DNA from: Sphingomonas beigongshangi
GTDB taxonomy: Bacteria; Pseudomonadota; Alphaproteobacteria; Sphingomonadales; Sphingomonadaceae
Direction of reading: 5' to 3'
Length of the DNA stretch: 64,000 nt
Assembly: GCF_016820445.1 (NCBI RefSeq)
Contig: NZ_JADHDT010000006.1
Location: 248,001 to 312,000, forward strand
Below the pieces are notes generated by a model, which worked only from the letters and a program-made list of their open reading frames with translations, did no database searches and was not told the DNA's origin. Below, one piece after another: positions 26,411-34,672 of the stretch. A program made the position numbers and the translations under genes. Each line of letters starts with the position of its first letter. The stretch's first letter is position 1.

Positions 26411-26425
26411 CGACTATTATAGTCG
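26411..26425. promoter_or_regulatory. Element-specific operator palindrome, copy 3
   Basis: CGACTATTATAGTCG is the full 15-base palindrome. Its TATTAT (26415-26420) makes a plausible -10 box with TGGAAA (26392-26397) as -35 at 17-base spacing. It lies 43 bases before the small XRE regulator gene, which is the best candidate for the cognate repressor. Confidence 0.75.
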
Positions 26426-26468
26426 TAGTTCTGGCGTGCGCGTAGGTCCAAGTGGGAGGTGATCATGC

Positions 26469-26711
26469 ATGATCACCGCCCGACAATCGCGGGCCGCACG
26501 CGCTTTGCTGGGTTGGACACAGGAGACGCTCGCGGACAAGGCCCGTGTATCCCTCACTGCACTCAAGCGATTGGAATCCGAGAGCAATCTCGGGATCTAC
26601 GAAAGCACGCGCGACGAGGTGAGACGGGCCTTGGAACGAGATGGGATCGTCTTCTTGAGCTCCGACCAAGGCGTAGGGGTCATGCTTGTCGATCACAAGG
26701 TTCGTCGCTGA
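26469..26711 (+). CDS. Small XRE-family helix-turn-helix regulator
   Basis: This 80-residue protein has a Cro/CI-type HTH over residues 4-40 (SRAARALLGWTQETLADKAR, VSLTALKRLE) and a short C-terminal tail (DGIVFLSSDQGVGVML). GGGAGG lies upstream of the start; ATG 26469 gives a normal N-terminus (MITARQSRAARALLGW). The palindrome at 26411-26425 overlaps its likely promoter, suggesting autoregulation. The same palindrome near the GGDEF/EAL and parB genes suggests it controls those too. Confidence 0.85.
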   Translation: MITARQSRAARALLGWTQETLADKARVSLTALKRLESESNLGIYESTRDEVRRALERDGIVFLSSDQGVGVMLVDHKVRR

Positions 26712-26784
26712 TTATCGGCATATCGCCGCCGTGACGCGATTGTCCGGCGACACGCCTTGCATTCGTAACGGCGTCAGATCATCG

Positions 26785-26813
26785 TTAACAAATCCCTCCA
26801 CAGTGGATATTTC
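26785..26813 (+). promoter_or_regulatory. Possible promoter of the DUF2285 gene pair
   Basis: TTAACA (26785-26790) and TATTTC (26808-26813) are 17 bases apart, 19 bases before the GTG start at 26832. The -35 is close to consensus, the -10 weak. Confidence 0.35.
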
Positions 26814-26831
26814 GGACATCAGGGGGATGCG

Positions 26832-27098
26832 GTGACGACGCACGACTTCAAGGATGAAGCACCAACGGGATCGGCTCTCACGCCGTACGACCGGGCGCAT
26901 ATGGCCTTGTACCTGCGCCTGATCGATTCATGGCGCGACGGAGCCGACTGGAGAGAAGCCACACGCACGTTGTTCGGCCTCGATCCTGACGCTGATCCGG
27001 AGCGTTGCCGTCGCGTTCATGCGACACACCTCGCACGGGCGCGCTGGATGTCCGAGCACGGCTACCGCGAAGTCGCGAGAGAGAGCCTTGCCCGTTAG
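26832..27098 (+). CDS. DUF2285-type DNA-binding protein
   Basis: This 88-residue protein (LTPYDRAHMALYLRLIDSWR; DGADWREATRTLFGLDPDAD; HLARARWMSEHGYREV) matches the short DUF2285-related proteins predicted to bind DNA on ICEs. GTG 26832 is used as start because no in-frame ATG with a ribosome binding site exists. In Mesorhizobium ICEs proteins of this domain family act in excision and transfer control; whether this one does is inference. Confidence 0.7.
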   Translation: MTTHDFKDEAPTGSALTPYDRAHMALYLRLIDSWRDGADWREATRTLFGLDPDADPERCRRVHATHLARARWMSEHGYREVARESLAR

Positions 27099-27214
27099 CG
27101 CCCGCGATGCCTCGGGAGCAACACCTGTTGCTTCAACCTGGACTTCCGCGCAACGCAACTCACGGTAATCATTGTCAGTCCGAACTCGATCGGAAGACGA
27201 TGAGGAGCAAAGCT

Positions 27215-27986
27215 GTGACGCCGGATTCCTCTCAGTGGCGAGCCTCGGCAAATTATGATCACGTCGATAGACTGAGCGCGTCTGACCTTGCTTGGGAGTG
27301 GCTTCGGCGCAATGACGCCTACGACCGTGACTTCACGGCGCTCCTGCATCGCGACATCTCTCCCGAACAAGATCTTGAAGACTTCCGACTCCGTTGGGGG
27401 TTGCGATTTCCCTGTCGATCCGCTGGATCCGCCGCCGGCCGCTCCCGTGCTTTGGTCGCCTACGGACGATACCAGCACTGTTATTCTCGACACGGCGCCA
27501 GACCTTCTCTCGACGACAACAACAGCGCCGATCTTACCGCCGCCGCTTGCATCTGATTCAATCGGCGCAGATTTCAGACTGTATGACGCTGGCGTCCCAT
27601 CGCTGCAGCTTATCCAGATCGGCGAGTCGGCGACGATCACCCCGTTGGTCGCGGTCATCCCGCTCGACATCAGCGGCTTCGACCGTCTGGAGTCGGTTGA
27701 ACGCCTGCTCGCGACGCTTCATCACCGCGCCGTGCCACCAGACACGCGGTTGACAGCCCAGCAACGTGCCAGAGCTCGCAGAATGCTCCAAGCATTCGAC
27801 GGTTTCCGCGACGGCGCCACGCAGCAGTCGATTGCGCAGGTGATCTTCGATATCGGCGATGTCAGTCGCGACGAATGGCAAGCCTCGTCGCGCCGACATG
27901 CAATCATGTCTCTGCTACGCGAAGCTAGACGCATGATCGAGGGTGGTTACCGTAAACTCCTTCGGCATCGCCGCCGCCGCGGCTAA
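27215..27986 (+). pseudogene. DUF2285/transcriptional regulator-domain protein, frameshifted
   Basis: The N-terminal part (from GTG 27215, with AGGAG 7 bases upstream: MTPDSSQWRASANYDHVDRL through FRLRWGLRFP) and the C-terminal part (VDPLDPPPAAPVLWSPTDD through the DUF2285 domain ending EGGYRKLLRHRRRRG) lie in different frames. Dropping one base near 27411-27414 (around TTTCCCTGTCG) joins them into the usual WGLRFPVDP sequence, giving about 256 residues. It is either a recent inactivation or a one-base sequence error. The intact family member is a predicted regulator of ICE excision or transfer. Confidence 0.7.
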
Positions 27987-28166
27987 CCGGCTCAGCCCGC
28001 CATGCGATGCGCCGCAGACCGCCGGCCTCGGACGACGATCCGATCACGGTGTGGGAATTAGGCTCCCCCCAAATCTCCACGACAACTGACCGGCCTTCTT
28101 TCGCCACCGTACCCGCAGGCCGCCGCTCATCCGTAGCGGCCGCCGCGAGAGCACGGAGGTTCGATC

Positions 28167-28445
28167 ATGGGCGAGGAAGCCGCCAATCTACCGCCACGAT
28201 ACCTGCGCACCGAGGAAGCAGCGCGCTTCTTGGGCCTATCGGAGCGCACCCTTGAAAAGCACCGTACGTATGGCACTGGTCCAACCTATCGCAAGCTGGG
28301 CGGCCGCGTCGTTTATTCCATAAACGACCTTCAAGCCTGGGCTGATCGCGGTCTCGTCACCTCGACCTCCGATCCGAGCGGAAACGTTCCACCCGCCAAG
28401 CCCCAGAAGGCCGCGTCGCTCGCCGTAGGCCGCACACTGCGCTGA
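28167..28445 (+). CDS. AlpA/MerR-type helix-turn-helix (excisionase-like) protein
   Basis: This 92-residue protein has a winged HTH (YLRTEEAARFLGLSERTLEK, GTGPTYRKLGGRVVYSINDL) of the AlpA/excisionase type at residues 11-60. A Pro/Ala-rich tail follows. It is just upstream of repA, 9 bases apart, so it is probably co-transcribed. It may be the recombination directionality factor or a regulator of replication and transfer. Confidence 0.85.
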   Translation: MGEEAANLPPRYLRTEEAARFLGLSERTLEKHRTYGTGPTYRKLGGRVVYSINDLQAWADRGLVTSTSDPSGNVPPAKPQKAASLAVGRTLR

Positions 28446-28454
28446 GACGGTCGC

Positions 28455-29345
28455 ATGTCGTCCCGTCATCAGCATCACAGCGGCGAGCGCGCGCAACTCG
28501 ATCTGTTCCGGGCGCTGCCCGGCGATCTCGCGCCCCGCGACGCGCAGGATCTCATGGCCTATCCGTTTTTTTCGCTCGCCAAGTCGAAGCGCCTGGCGCC
28601 GATCGACTTCAAGGCCGGCGCGGTGAAGATTCGTGTCGAAGCCGTCGCCGAGCATGGCATGGCGACGATCTGGGACGCCGACGTCCTGATCTGGGCTGCC
28701 TCGCAGATCGTCGAGGCGCGCGACCTTGGGCTCCGCCCGTCGCGCCTGATGGCGACCACCCCCTACGAAATCCTCAACTTCATCGGCCGCGGCGTGTCGC
28801 TGCGCGACTACGACCGCCTCAAGGCAGCGCTCGACCGGCTCCAGTCGACCACCGTCGCGACCTCGATCCGCCAACCGACCGAGCGGCGAATGCATCGCTT
28901 CTCCTGGATCAACGAATGGAAGGAGCGCGCCGATCATCGCGGCCGCCCGCTCGGTCTCGAATTGATCGTGCCCGATTGGTTCTATGGCGCGGTGCTCGAC
29001 GACGCCCTCGTGCTGACGATCGACCGCAATTACTTCGGCCTGACCGGCGGCCTCGAACGCTGGCTGTACCGCCTGGTGCGCAAACATGGCGGCAAGCAGG
29101 AGTTCGGCTGGAGCTTCGACTTCCCCCATCTGCACGCCAAGTCGGGCAGCCTCTCGCCGCTCAAGCATTTTGCCTACGACCTGCGGGACATCGTCAAGCG
29201 CCAGCCGCTGCCCGGTTACCGGCTGACGATCGAGCAGTGCCTCGGCGGTCCGGAAATCCTCTCCTTCGTGCCGACCGATCCGGATTCCCTCGGCATCCCG
29301 CGCCGCCGTCGCCGCGCCAAATCGCACCCTGGGGATAAGCTGTGA
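28455..29345 (+). CDS. repA: Plasmid-type replication initiator protein RepA
   Basis: This 296-residue protein shows marks of the RepA initiator family found on ICEs and plasmids (QLDLFRALPGDLAPRDAQDL, MAYPFFSLAKSKRL, TTPYEILNFIGRGVSLRDY, LERWLYRLVRKHGGKQ). A second winged-helix region follows and the tail is basic (PRRRRRAKSHPGDKL). It should bind the three iterons that begin six bases after its stop codon. In Tn4371-like elements RepA probably allows limited replication of the excised circle. Confidence 0.92.
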   Translation: MSSRHQHHSGERAQLDLFRALPGDLAPRDAQDLMAYPFFSLAKSKRLAPIDFKAGAVKIRVEAVAEHGMATIWDADVLIWAASQIVEARDLGLRPSRLMATTPYEILNFIGRGVSLRDYDRLKAALDRLQSTTVATSIRQPTERRMHRFSWINEWKERADHRGRPLGLELIVPDWFYGAVLDDALVLTIDRNYFGLTGGLERWLYRLVRKHGGKQEFGWSFDFPHLHAKSGSLSPLKHFAYDLRDIVKRQPLPGYRLTIEQCLGGPEILSFVPTDPDSLGIPRRRRRAKSHPGDKL

Positions 29346-29351
29346 ATCGCC

Positions 29352-29417
29352 TCGTGCTATCAGGGACCGGCACTATCGTGCCATCGGGGACCGGACTCTC
29401 GTGCTATCAGGGACCGG
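29352..29417 (+). repeat. oriV: Three iterons, probable replication origin
   Basis: Three tandem 19-bp repeats are seen: TCGTGCTATCAGGGACCGG (29352-29370), TCGTGCCATCGGGGACCGG (29376-29394) and TCGTGCTATCAGGGACCGG (29399-29417). They are spaced 24 and 23 bases apart, about two helical turns. An AT-richer stretch (29460-29510) follows. Their position directly after repA and before parA is typical of an iteron origin. Confidence 0.8.
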
Positions 29418-29553
29418 AATCGTCGATTCCTCGCGCTGAATCAGCAGCTTGCGAGCCCCGTAACTTATCTAACCTAGATTCCTACGGAATCTTTCTAACG
29501 CGACCGCGTTTTTCGGCCGCTGTGGACGAGTCCCCGATCGCCGGGAGACCGTC

Positions 29554-30192
29554 ATGATCGTGGCGCTGCTCAACCAGAAGGGCGGCGTCGGCAAGACGAC
29601 GCTCGCCCTGCATCTGGCCGGTGAATGGGCTCGCCGTGGGCAGCGTGTCACACTGGTCGACGCCGATCCGCAAGGCTCAGCGCTCGACTGGTCGCAGCAG
29701 CGCGCCCGGGAAGGGCTGGAGCGGCTGTTCGGTGTCGTGGGTCTGGCCCGCGATACGCTCCACCGAGAAGCCCCGGAGCTGGCGCGCGATGTCGACCACG
29801 TCGTCATTGACGGACCGCCGCGCGTCGCCGGCCTGATGCGCTCGGCGCTGCTTGCTGCCGATCTCGTGCTGATCCCGGTGCAGCCGTCGCCGCTCGATGG
29901 CTGGGCGTCAGCCGAAATGCTGGCGCTGCTCGGCGAGGCGCGCATCTATCGCCCGCAGCTCGCCGCACGCTTCGTGCTGAACCGCTGCGCCGCTCGCACG
30001 ATCCTGGCCCGCGAGACCGCCGAGACGCTGGCGGATCAAGACCCGCCTTTGCTCTCGACCACGATCGGCCAGCGCATCGTGTTTGCCGACGTCGTGCAAA
30101 CCGGTCGGCTCGCCGCCGAGCAGGACGAGGATTGCCCTGGCGCGCGCGAGATCACCGCGCTCGCGGCGGAAGTGGCGAGGGTCGGTGCATGA
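29554..30192 (+). CDS. parA: ParA-family partition ATPase
   Basis: This 212-residue protein has the deviant Walker A motif at residues 8-16 (QKGGVGKTT), the LVDADPQGS segment, and VVIDGPPR as Walker B-like motif. It resembles the short ParA/Soj class without N-terminal HTH. It probably drives segregation of the excised element, with the small protein encoded next (30189-30443) or ParB at 13.5 kb as partner. Its stop overlaps the start of the next gene. Confidence 0.93.
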   Translation: MIVALLNQKGGVGKTTLALHLAGEWARRGQRVTLVDADPQGSALDWSQQRAREGLERLFGVVGLARDTLHREAPELARDVDHVVIDGPPRVAGLMRSALLAADLVLIPVQPSPLDGWASAEMLALLGEARIYRPQLAARFVLNRCAARTILARETAETLADQDPPLLSTTIGQRIVFADVVQTGRLAAEQDEDCPGAREITALAAEVARVGA

Positions 30193-30443
30193 GAGAGCGG
30201 TCCTCCAAGCGCAGCTTTGCGGCACGTCCTGCCGATCCCGAAGATTGGATCAAGGCGCCCGACCGCCATTCCCCCCGGTCTCACCCCATCGAGGATTTCT
30301 CGGCGCGGCTGACGATCGACGTCACCGCCGACATGCGGGGCCGCATCAAAATCGCCGCCTTCCAGCGCGGCCAGACCGTCGCCGACATGCTGCGCGCGCT
30401 GTTCGAGCGTGAATTCCCACCCCCGTCAGGAGAAGGACAATGA
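30189..30443 (+). CDS. Small basic ParA partner-like protein
   Basis: This 84-residue protein begins MRERSSKRSFAARP and has SARLTIDVTADMRGRIKIAA, FQRGQTVADMLRALFERE, a pattern like ribbon-helix-helix proteins with a disordered N-terminus (ParG-like). ParA genes on plasmids are often followed by such a centromere-binding protein. It overlaps both neighbours by 4 bases (ATGA), so the block parA to traF is tightly coupled. Role inferred. Confidence 0.75.
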   Translation: MRERSSKRSFAARPADPEDWIKAPDRHSPRSHPIEDFSARLTIDVTADMRGRIKIAAFQRGQTVADMLRALFEREFPPPSGEGQ

Positions 30444-30961
30444 CCGGCCTTGTCGCCGCGCCAATGCGCTTCGGCCGTGCTGCCGCCGAGCCGCCGCCCG
30501 AAGCTTTCACCCAGGTCGAACTCGTCTGGATCGAGAAGCAGACCGAGCACTGGATTCGCTTCGGTCGCGAGCGGCGCGAGCAGATCCTCGACCGCCGCCG
30601 CCGCATTCTCTTCTTCCCTCCAGGCAGCGTTCTCGCGCTGGTGCGCTGGGCGGCGAACGAGCACGGCACCGTGGTCTCGCGCCTCGACATCCTGCGCACG
30701 GTCGAGTGCGACGCGCCGTGTCAGACCGTCCCGACGGTGACGCCCGGCGCAGAGGTCCTGCTGCACGTCGATGGCTGGCCGAAGGTGGAGCGCATGCTCC
30801 AGCTCATCGACGCCATCGAGGCGCGCGGCATCGACCCGATCGAGGTCTCGCCGGACCATTGGCGCCATGTCCACAACCGAATGACCGTCGGCGAAACGCC
30901 GCGCACTTATGGTCCGCGCCAGCACCGCGCCTTTCTCCTGCGCCGGGAGATCGGCGCATGA
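30440..30961 (+). CDS. DUF2840 family protein
   Basis: This 173-residue protein (TQVELVWIEKQTEHWIRFGR, RRRRILFFPPGSVLALVRWA, GAEVLLHVDGWPKVERML) matches DUF2840, a family present between parA and traF in Tn4371-like ICEs. Function unknown. It overlaps both neighbours by four bases. Confidence 0.88.
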   Translation: MTGLVAAPMRFGRAAAEPPPEAFTQVELVWIEKQTEHWIRFGRERREQILDRRRRILFFPPGSVLALVRWAANEHGTVVSRLDILRTVECDAPCQTVPTVTPGAEVLLHVDGWPKVERMLQLIDAIEARGIDPIEVSPDHWRHVHNRMTVGETPRTYGPRQHRAFLLRREIGA

Positions 30962-31503
30962 CCCGGCTCTCCTACGCCATCATCACGACGGCGGCCGTCT
31001 CGCTTATCGGCGTGGCTTCGATCGCCTCGTTCGCGCCGCGCCTGATCTGGAACGCGTCCGCCAGCACGCCGGTCGGCTTCTACACGATCGGCGATGTGGG
31101 CGCGGTCGACGTGACCGATCTGGTGGCCGTAGACGCGCCCGAGCCGCTCGCAACCTTCCTGTCCGATGGCGGCTACCTGCCGCGCGGCGTGCCGCTTCTG
31201 AAGCGCGTCGCTGCGGTCCCGGGTCAGCGCGTTTGCCGGACCGGGCTCGCCATCACCATCGACGCCGTGCCGATGGGCGACGCGCTCGATCGCGATCGTC
31301 GCGGTCGCCCGCTCCCGGTGTGGCAGGGCTGCCGCTCGGTCGCGGCCGGCGAACTGTTCCTGATGAACTGGCAAGTCCGCGACAGCCTCGACGGTCGCTA
31401 TTTCGGCCCGCTCCCGGCCTCCGCCGTGATCGGCCGGGCCACCCCTCTCTACACCGACGAGGACGGCGATGGCCGCTTCGTCTGGCGCGCGCCGACGCGG
31501 TGA
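30958..31503 (+). CDS. traF: TraF-type S26 signal peptidase for conjugative pilin maturation
   Basis: This 181-residue protein has one N-terminal membrane anchor (residues 5-28), the S26 catalytic Ser in ASTPVGFY (about residue 37) and Lys in PLLKRVAAVPG (about 82-84), followed by GELFLMNW and GRYFGPLP. TraF peptidases process and cyclise TrbC pilin in RP4-like systems. It acts in the periplasm. Start overlaps the DUF2840 stop. Confidence 0.9.
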   Translation: MTRLSYAIITTAAVSLIGVASIASFAPRLIWNASASTPVGFYTIGDVGAVDVTDLVAVDAPEPLATFLSDGGYLPRGVPLLKRVAAVPGQRVCRTGLAITIDAVPMGDALDRDRRGRPLPVWQGCRSVAAGELFLMNWQVRDSLDGRYFGPLPASAVIGRATPLYTDEDGDGRFVWRAPTR

Positions 31504-31549
31504 CGGCACGCCCATGACCCTGTCCACCGCAATCTGAAGGAGACGACCA

Positions 31550-31897
31550 ATGCCCGTGATCGGTCAATTCATACGCGAAAATGACGGCTTCATCGGCCAC
31601 CTGACGACGCTGTCTCTGCACCAAGACATCATCATCGTCGCGGCCGAACCGTCCGATGCGGAGAACGCGCCAGACTTCCGCGTCCATGTGCTCGACACCA
31701 ACAGCAACGAGACCGGCGCGGAGATCGGCGCCGGCTGGAAGCGCACCGGCGAGAAAGCTGGCGAGTACGTATCGCTGCAACTCGACGATCCGACCTTTGA
31801 ACATCCGATCCGCGCCAACCTGTTTCAGTCGGCCGACGACAAATCCGCCTGGGGCCTGCACTGGAACCGCCCGCCGAAGCGCGGCGAGCGGGACTGA
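31550..31897 (+). CDS. DUF736 family protein (copy 2)
   Basis: This 115-residue protein (MPVIGQFIRENDGFIGHLTT; GAEIGAGWKRTGEKAGEYVS; LQLDDPTFEHPIRANL) is a second DUF736 member, clearly diverged from the one at 25956. The ATG has GAAGGAG upstream. It stands between traF and the lytic transglycosylase, so it is probably transferred and expressed with the conjugation genes. Function unknown. Confidence 0.88.
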   Translation: MPVIGQFIRENDGFIGHLTTLSLHQDIIIVAAEPSDAENAPDFRVHVLDTNSNETGAEIGAGWKRTGEKAGEYVSLQLDDPTFEHPIRANLFQSADDKSAWGLHWNRPPKRGERD

Positions 31898-31900
31898 GCG

Positions 31901-32662
31901 ATGTCCGCTGCCCGCATTCAACCTGTCGTCGGGGGGAGGATCGCCCTCCGACGTACAACCTTCCTCCTCCTTTCCGGCCTGTTACTAGCGATGCCGGTAA
32001 CCGGCCCCGCCAGCGCGCAACAAACGCCGGCAGAGCGGTCGTCGCAAAGCGATCCGTACGCCACCTACATCACCGAGGCCGCACAGCGTTTCGGCGTTCC
32101 TGAAACGTGGATCCGTGCAGTGATGCGCGTCGAAAGCGCGGGCGATGTGCGCGCGATATCGTCGGCCGGCGCGATGGGTTTGATGCAGGTCATGCCCGCC
32201 ACTTGGGCCGAACTCCGCGTCCGGCATCGGCTCGGCGGCAATCCCTACGACCCGCGCGACAACATCCTGGCCGGCGCGGCGTATTTGCGCGAGATGCACG
32301 ATCGCTACGGTTCGCCCGGCTTCCTGGCGGCCTATAACGCCGGTCCCGGTCGTTACGAGGAGTATCTCGCCGGCCGACCATTACCTGCCGAAACGCGCGC
32401 CTATGTCGCCGCGCTCGCCCCCGTTGTCGGCGGCGGCGAACTCGCCGGGCCCGTCAGGGTGGCCGCGGCCGATCCGCTCGCATGGACACGGGCGCCGCTC
32501 TTCGTCGTGCAGTCGGCCAGCAGCGCGACTGCAACGCCAGTGCGTCGCGGAAGCGCGCCCGGCGACGCCGCAACGACCGATCCGGCGCGCGATCAGGGCG
32601 CGATCGCATCCCAACCCGATGGGCTTTTCGTGGCGCGCAATGCCTATGGAGGCCCCCGATGA
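31901..32662 (+). CDS. Lytic transglycosylase of the conjugation system
   Basis: This 253-residue protein has a signal peptide (hydrophobic 20-39, cleavage near PASAQQ) and an SLT domain from about residue 53. The catalytic Glu78 lies in MRVESAGDV, followed by SSAGAMGLMQVMPATW and AYNAGPGRY. It cuts peptidoglycan locally to let the Trb channel cross the periplasm, like VirB1/TrbN. The C-terminal 80 residues are low-complexity. Confidence 0.9.
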   Translation: MSAARIQPVVGGRIALRRTTFLLLSGLLLAMPVTGPASAQQTPAERSSQSDPYATYITEAAQRFGVPETWIRAVMRVESAGDVRAISSAGAMGLMQVMPATWAELRVRHRLGGNPYDPRDNILAGAAYLREMHDRYGSPGFLAAYNAGPGRYEEYLAGRPLPAETRAYVAALAPVVGGGELAGPVRVAAADPLAWTRAPLFVVQSASSATATPVRRGSAPGDAATTDPARDQGAIASQPDGLFVARNAYGGPR

Positions 32663-32910
32663 CGGCGTTCGTGCCGGATCGCACCATAGCGTGGTCTCGC
32701 GGACGGAAGGCGGTCCGGGAAGAAGGAGCAGTCAGCACAACCGCACGATGGCGAGATAAAAGCGCGCGAGGTGCGGCTGGGTGCGGTCGTGTGTTTTCAA
32801 AGACTTATTCCGCGTCCGCGCGAGGTGCGCCTGATCGGCACAGCCTGCGCTTTCGCGATTTCCGCAAGAATTTCGGCGGCTTCGCGCGATGTGCGGGGCC
32901 TCGGCCATGA
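32659..32910 (+). CDS. Possible small protein between transglycosylase and relaxase
   Basis: An 83-residue frame (MTAFVPDRTIAWSRGRKAV to the end CAGPRP) overlaps the preceding stop and the relaxase start by four bases each (ATGA at both ends). Its composition is Arg/Ala/Ser-rich and it contains the repeats of the putative oriT. It may be a genuine coupled gene or an accidental frame across the transfer origin. Confidence 0.35.
   Translation: MTAFVPDRTIAWSRGRKAVREEGAVSTTARWRDKSARGAAGCGRVFSKTYSASARGAPDRHSLRFRDFRKNFGGFARCAGPRP
32764..32829 (+). other. oriT: Candidate origin of transfer (oriT) region
   Basis: The 12-base repeat GCGCGAGGTGCG occurs at 32764-32775 and 32818-32829, with an AT-richer patch TTTTCAAAGACTTATT between. 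It lies directly upstream of the relaxase gene, the common place for oriT. No nic consensus is recognised, so this is a positional guess. Confidence 0.35.
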
Positions 32911-34646
32911 GCGGCGAGGACGATTTCCGCATCCGGCCTGGTCGCATCCGCTCCACCCGGGCTCAGCAGGCGCGGCCCTTCATCGCGCAGGCCTTGGCGG
33001 CCGCGCAGCGGGCCGGCGGCAGCATCTCCCGCTCCGGCAAGATCAGCTCGGGCAACCGCTCGCGGTTCGGGCGCGGTCAGCGCGCGACCGTCCAGGCCAA
33101 CCGGCTGCTCACCAGCCGATCGCGCAACACGGTGATCAAGACGCGAGTCGTCCGTCATGGCGCTCGGACCGCGCCGCTCAGCGCGCACCTCAGCTATCTC
33201 AAGCGCGAGGGCGTGACCCGGGATGGAGAGAAGGCGCGCCTGTTCGGTCCCGAGACCGAGGACGCCGACCCGAAGGCCTTCGCCGAGCGGACCCATGACG
33301 ATCGTCATCATTTCCGCTTCATCGTCTCGCCCGAGGACGCCACGGAGATGTCCGACCTCAAGGCCTACGCCCGCGACCTGATGGGGCAGATGGAAAAGGA
33401 TCTCGGCACGAAACTCGACTGGGTTGGCGTCGATCATTGGAACACCGACAATCCCCACGTCCACATTATCCTGCGGGGTCGGACCGACGACGGCCAGGAC
33501 CTCGTCATCTCCCGCGACTACATCAAGGAAGGCATGCGCGCCCGCGCGCAGGAACTCGTCACCCAGGAGCTAGGGCCGCGGACCGACCACGAGATCCGCC
33601 GCAACCTTGAGCGGCAGGTCGGCGCAGAGCGCTGGACCAACCTAGACCGCCAGCTTTCGCGTGATGCCTATCGCACCGGCGTCGTCGACCTCGCCCCGCA
33701 TCCCGACCGCCAGCCGGACGAATTCCATGCGATGAAGGTTGGCCGCTTGCGGAAGCTGGAGACGCTCGGCCTTGCAGATCAGATCGGCCCCGGCCAATGG
33801 GTCGTCTCGGATAACGCCGAGGCGACGCTGCGCGAGCTGGGCGAGCGCGGCGACATTATCAAGCGCATTCATCGCGGCCTGAGCGAGCGCGGTATCGAAC
33901 GCGGGGCGGCCAGCTATGTGCTCGCCGGCGAGAGCCTCGACGATCCCGTCATCGGTCGGCTGGTCGATCGCGGCCTCGACGACGAGCTGAAGGGGACAGC
34001 CTACGCCGTGGTCGACGGCACCGACGGGCGCACCCATCACATCAAGCTTCCCGATCTCGACGCAGCCGGCGACAGCGCCCCAGGTTCGATCGTCGAGCTG
34101 CGCAAGTTCGACGACGCGCAGGGCCGTCGCCGCGTCGCGCTCGCCGTCCGCTCCGATCTCGACATCGAGCGGCAGGTTCATGCGACCGGCGCCACCTGGC
34201 TAGACCGGCAGGCGATTGCCCGAGACCCGGTCGCGCTTGGCGGCGGCGGCTTCGGCGCCGAGGTGCGTCAGGCGATGGACCGCCGGGCTGACCATCTCAT
34301 CAGCGAAGGGCTCGCCGAGCGGCAGAGCCGGGGCGTCAGTTTCTCGTCGGGGCTGATCGAAGGGCTGCGCCAACGTGAGGTCGAAGCGCTGGGGCAAAAA
34401 CTCGCGGTCGAGACCGGCCGGCCATTCTCGAAGGCTGGAGCGGGCGAGTATGTCGCGGGCACCTACCGCCAGCGCTTCGCGCTCGCCTCCGGCCGCTTCG
34501 CCATGATCGACGACGGCCTCGGCTTCCAGCTCGTCCCCTGGTCGCCATCCCTCGAACGCCACGTCGGCCAGCACGTATCCGGCATCTCGCGCGGGGCCGG
34601 CGGCGTCGACTGGAGCTTCGGTCGCAATCGCGGCCTCGGCATGTAG
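32907..34646 (+). CDS. Conjugative relaxase (VirD2-like, DUF3363)
   Basis: This 580-residue protein nicks oriT and leads the strand into the recipient. The relaxase domain shows RHHFRFIVSPEDA (His134-135) and the metal-binding HVHIILRG (His184 and His186), with Tyr97 in AHLSYLKREG as candidate nucleophile. The C-terminal DUF3363 region follows (about 230-570). A basic, Ser/Arg-rich N-terminus precedes the catalytic domain. ATG 32907 gives the family start MSGEDDFRIRPGR. It is followed by traG. Confidence 0.92.
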   Translation: MSGEDDFRIRPGRIRSTRAQQARPFIAQALAAAQRAGGSISRSGKISSGNRSRFGRGQRATVQANRLLTSRSRNTVIKTRVVRHGARTAPLSAHLSYLKREGVTRDGEKARLFGPETEDADPKAFAERTHDDRHHFRFIVSPEDATEMSDLKAYARDLMGQMEKDLGTKLDWVGVDHWNTDNPHVHIILRGRTDDGQDLVISRDYIKEGMRARAQELVTQELGPRTDHEIRRNLERQVGAERWTNLDRQLSRDAYRTGVVDLAPHPDRQPDEFHAMKVGRLRKLETLGLADQIGPGQWVVSDNAEATLRELGERGDIIKRIHRGLSERGIERGAASYVLAGESLDDPVIGRLVDRGLDDELKGTAYAVVDGTDGRTHHIKLPDLDAAGDSAPGSIVELRKFDDAQGRRRVALAVRSDLDIERQVHATGATWLDRQAIARDPVALGGGGFGAEVRQAMDRRADHLISEGLAERQSRGVSFSSGLIEGLRQREVEALGQKLAVETGRPFSKAGAGEYVAGTYRQRFALASGRFAMIDDGLGFQLVPWSPSLERHVGQHVSGISRGAGGVDWSFGRNRGLGM

Positions 34647-34672
34647 CCCAACCTAGACAAGGAGTGCCCGCC

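Noticed and set aside
29352..29417. Reading the three 19-bp repeats as a CRISPR array
   Set aside because: Spacers are only 4-5 bases; the layout fits iterons. No CRISPR array or cas gene was seen in the window.
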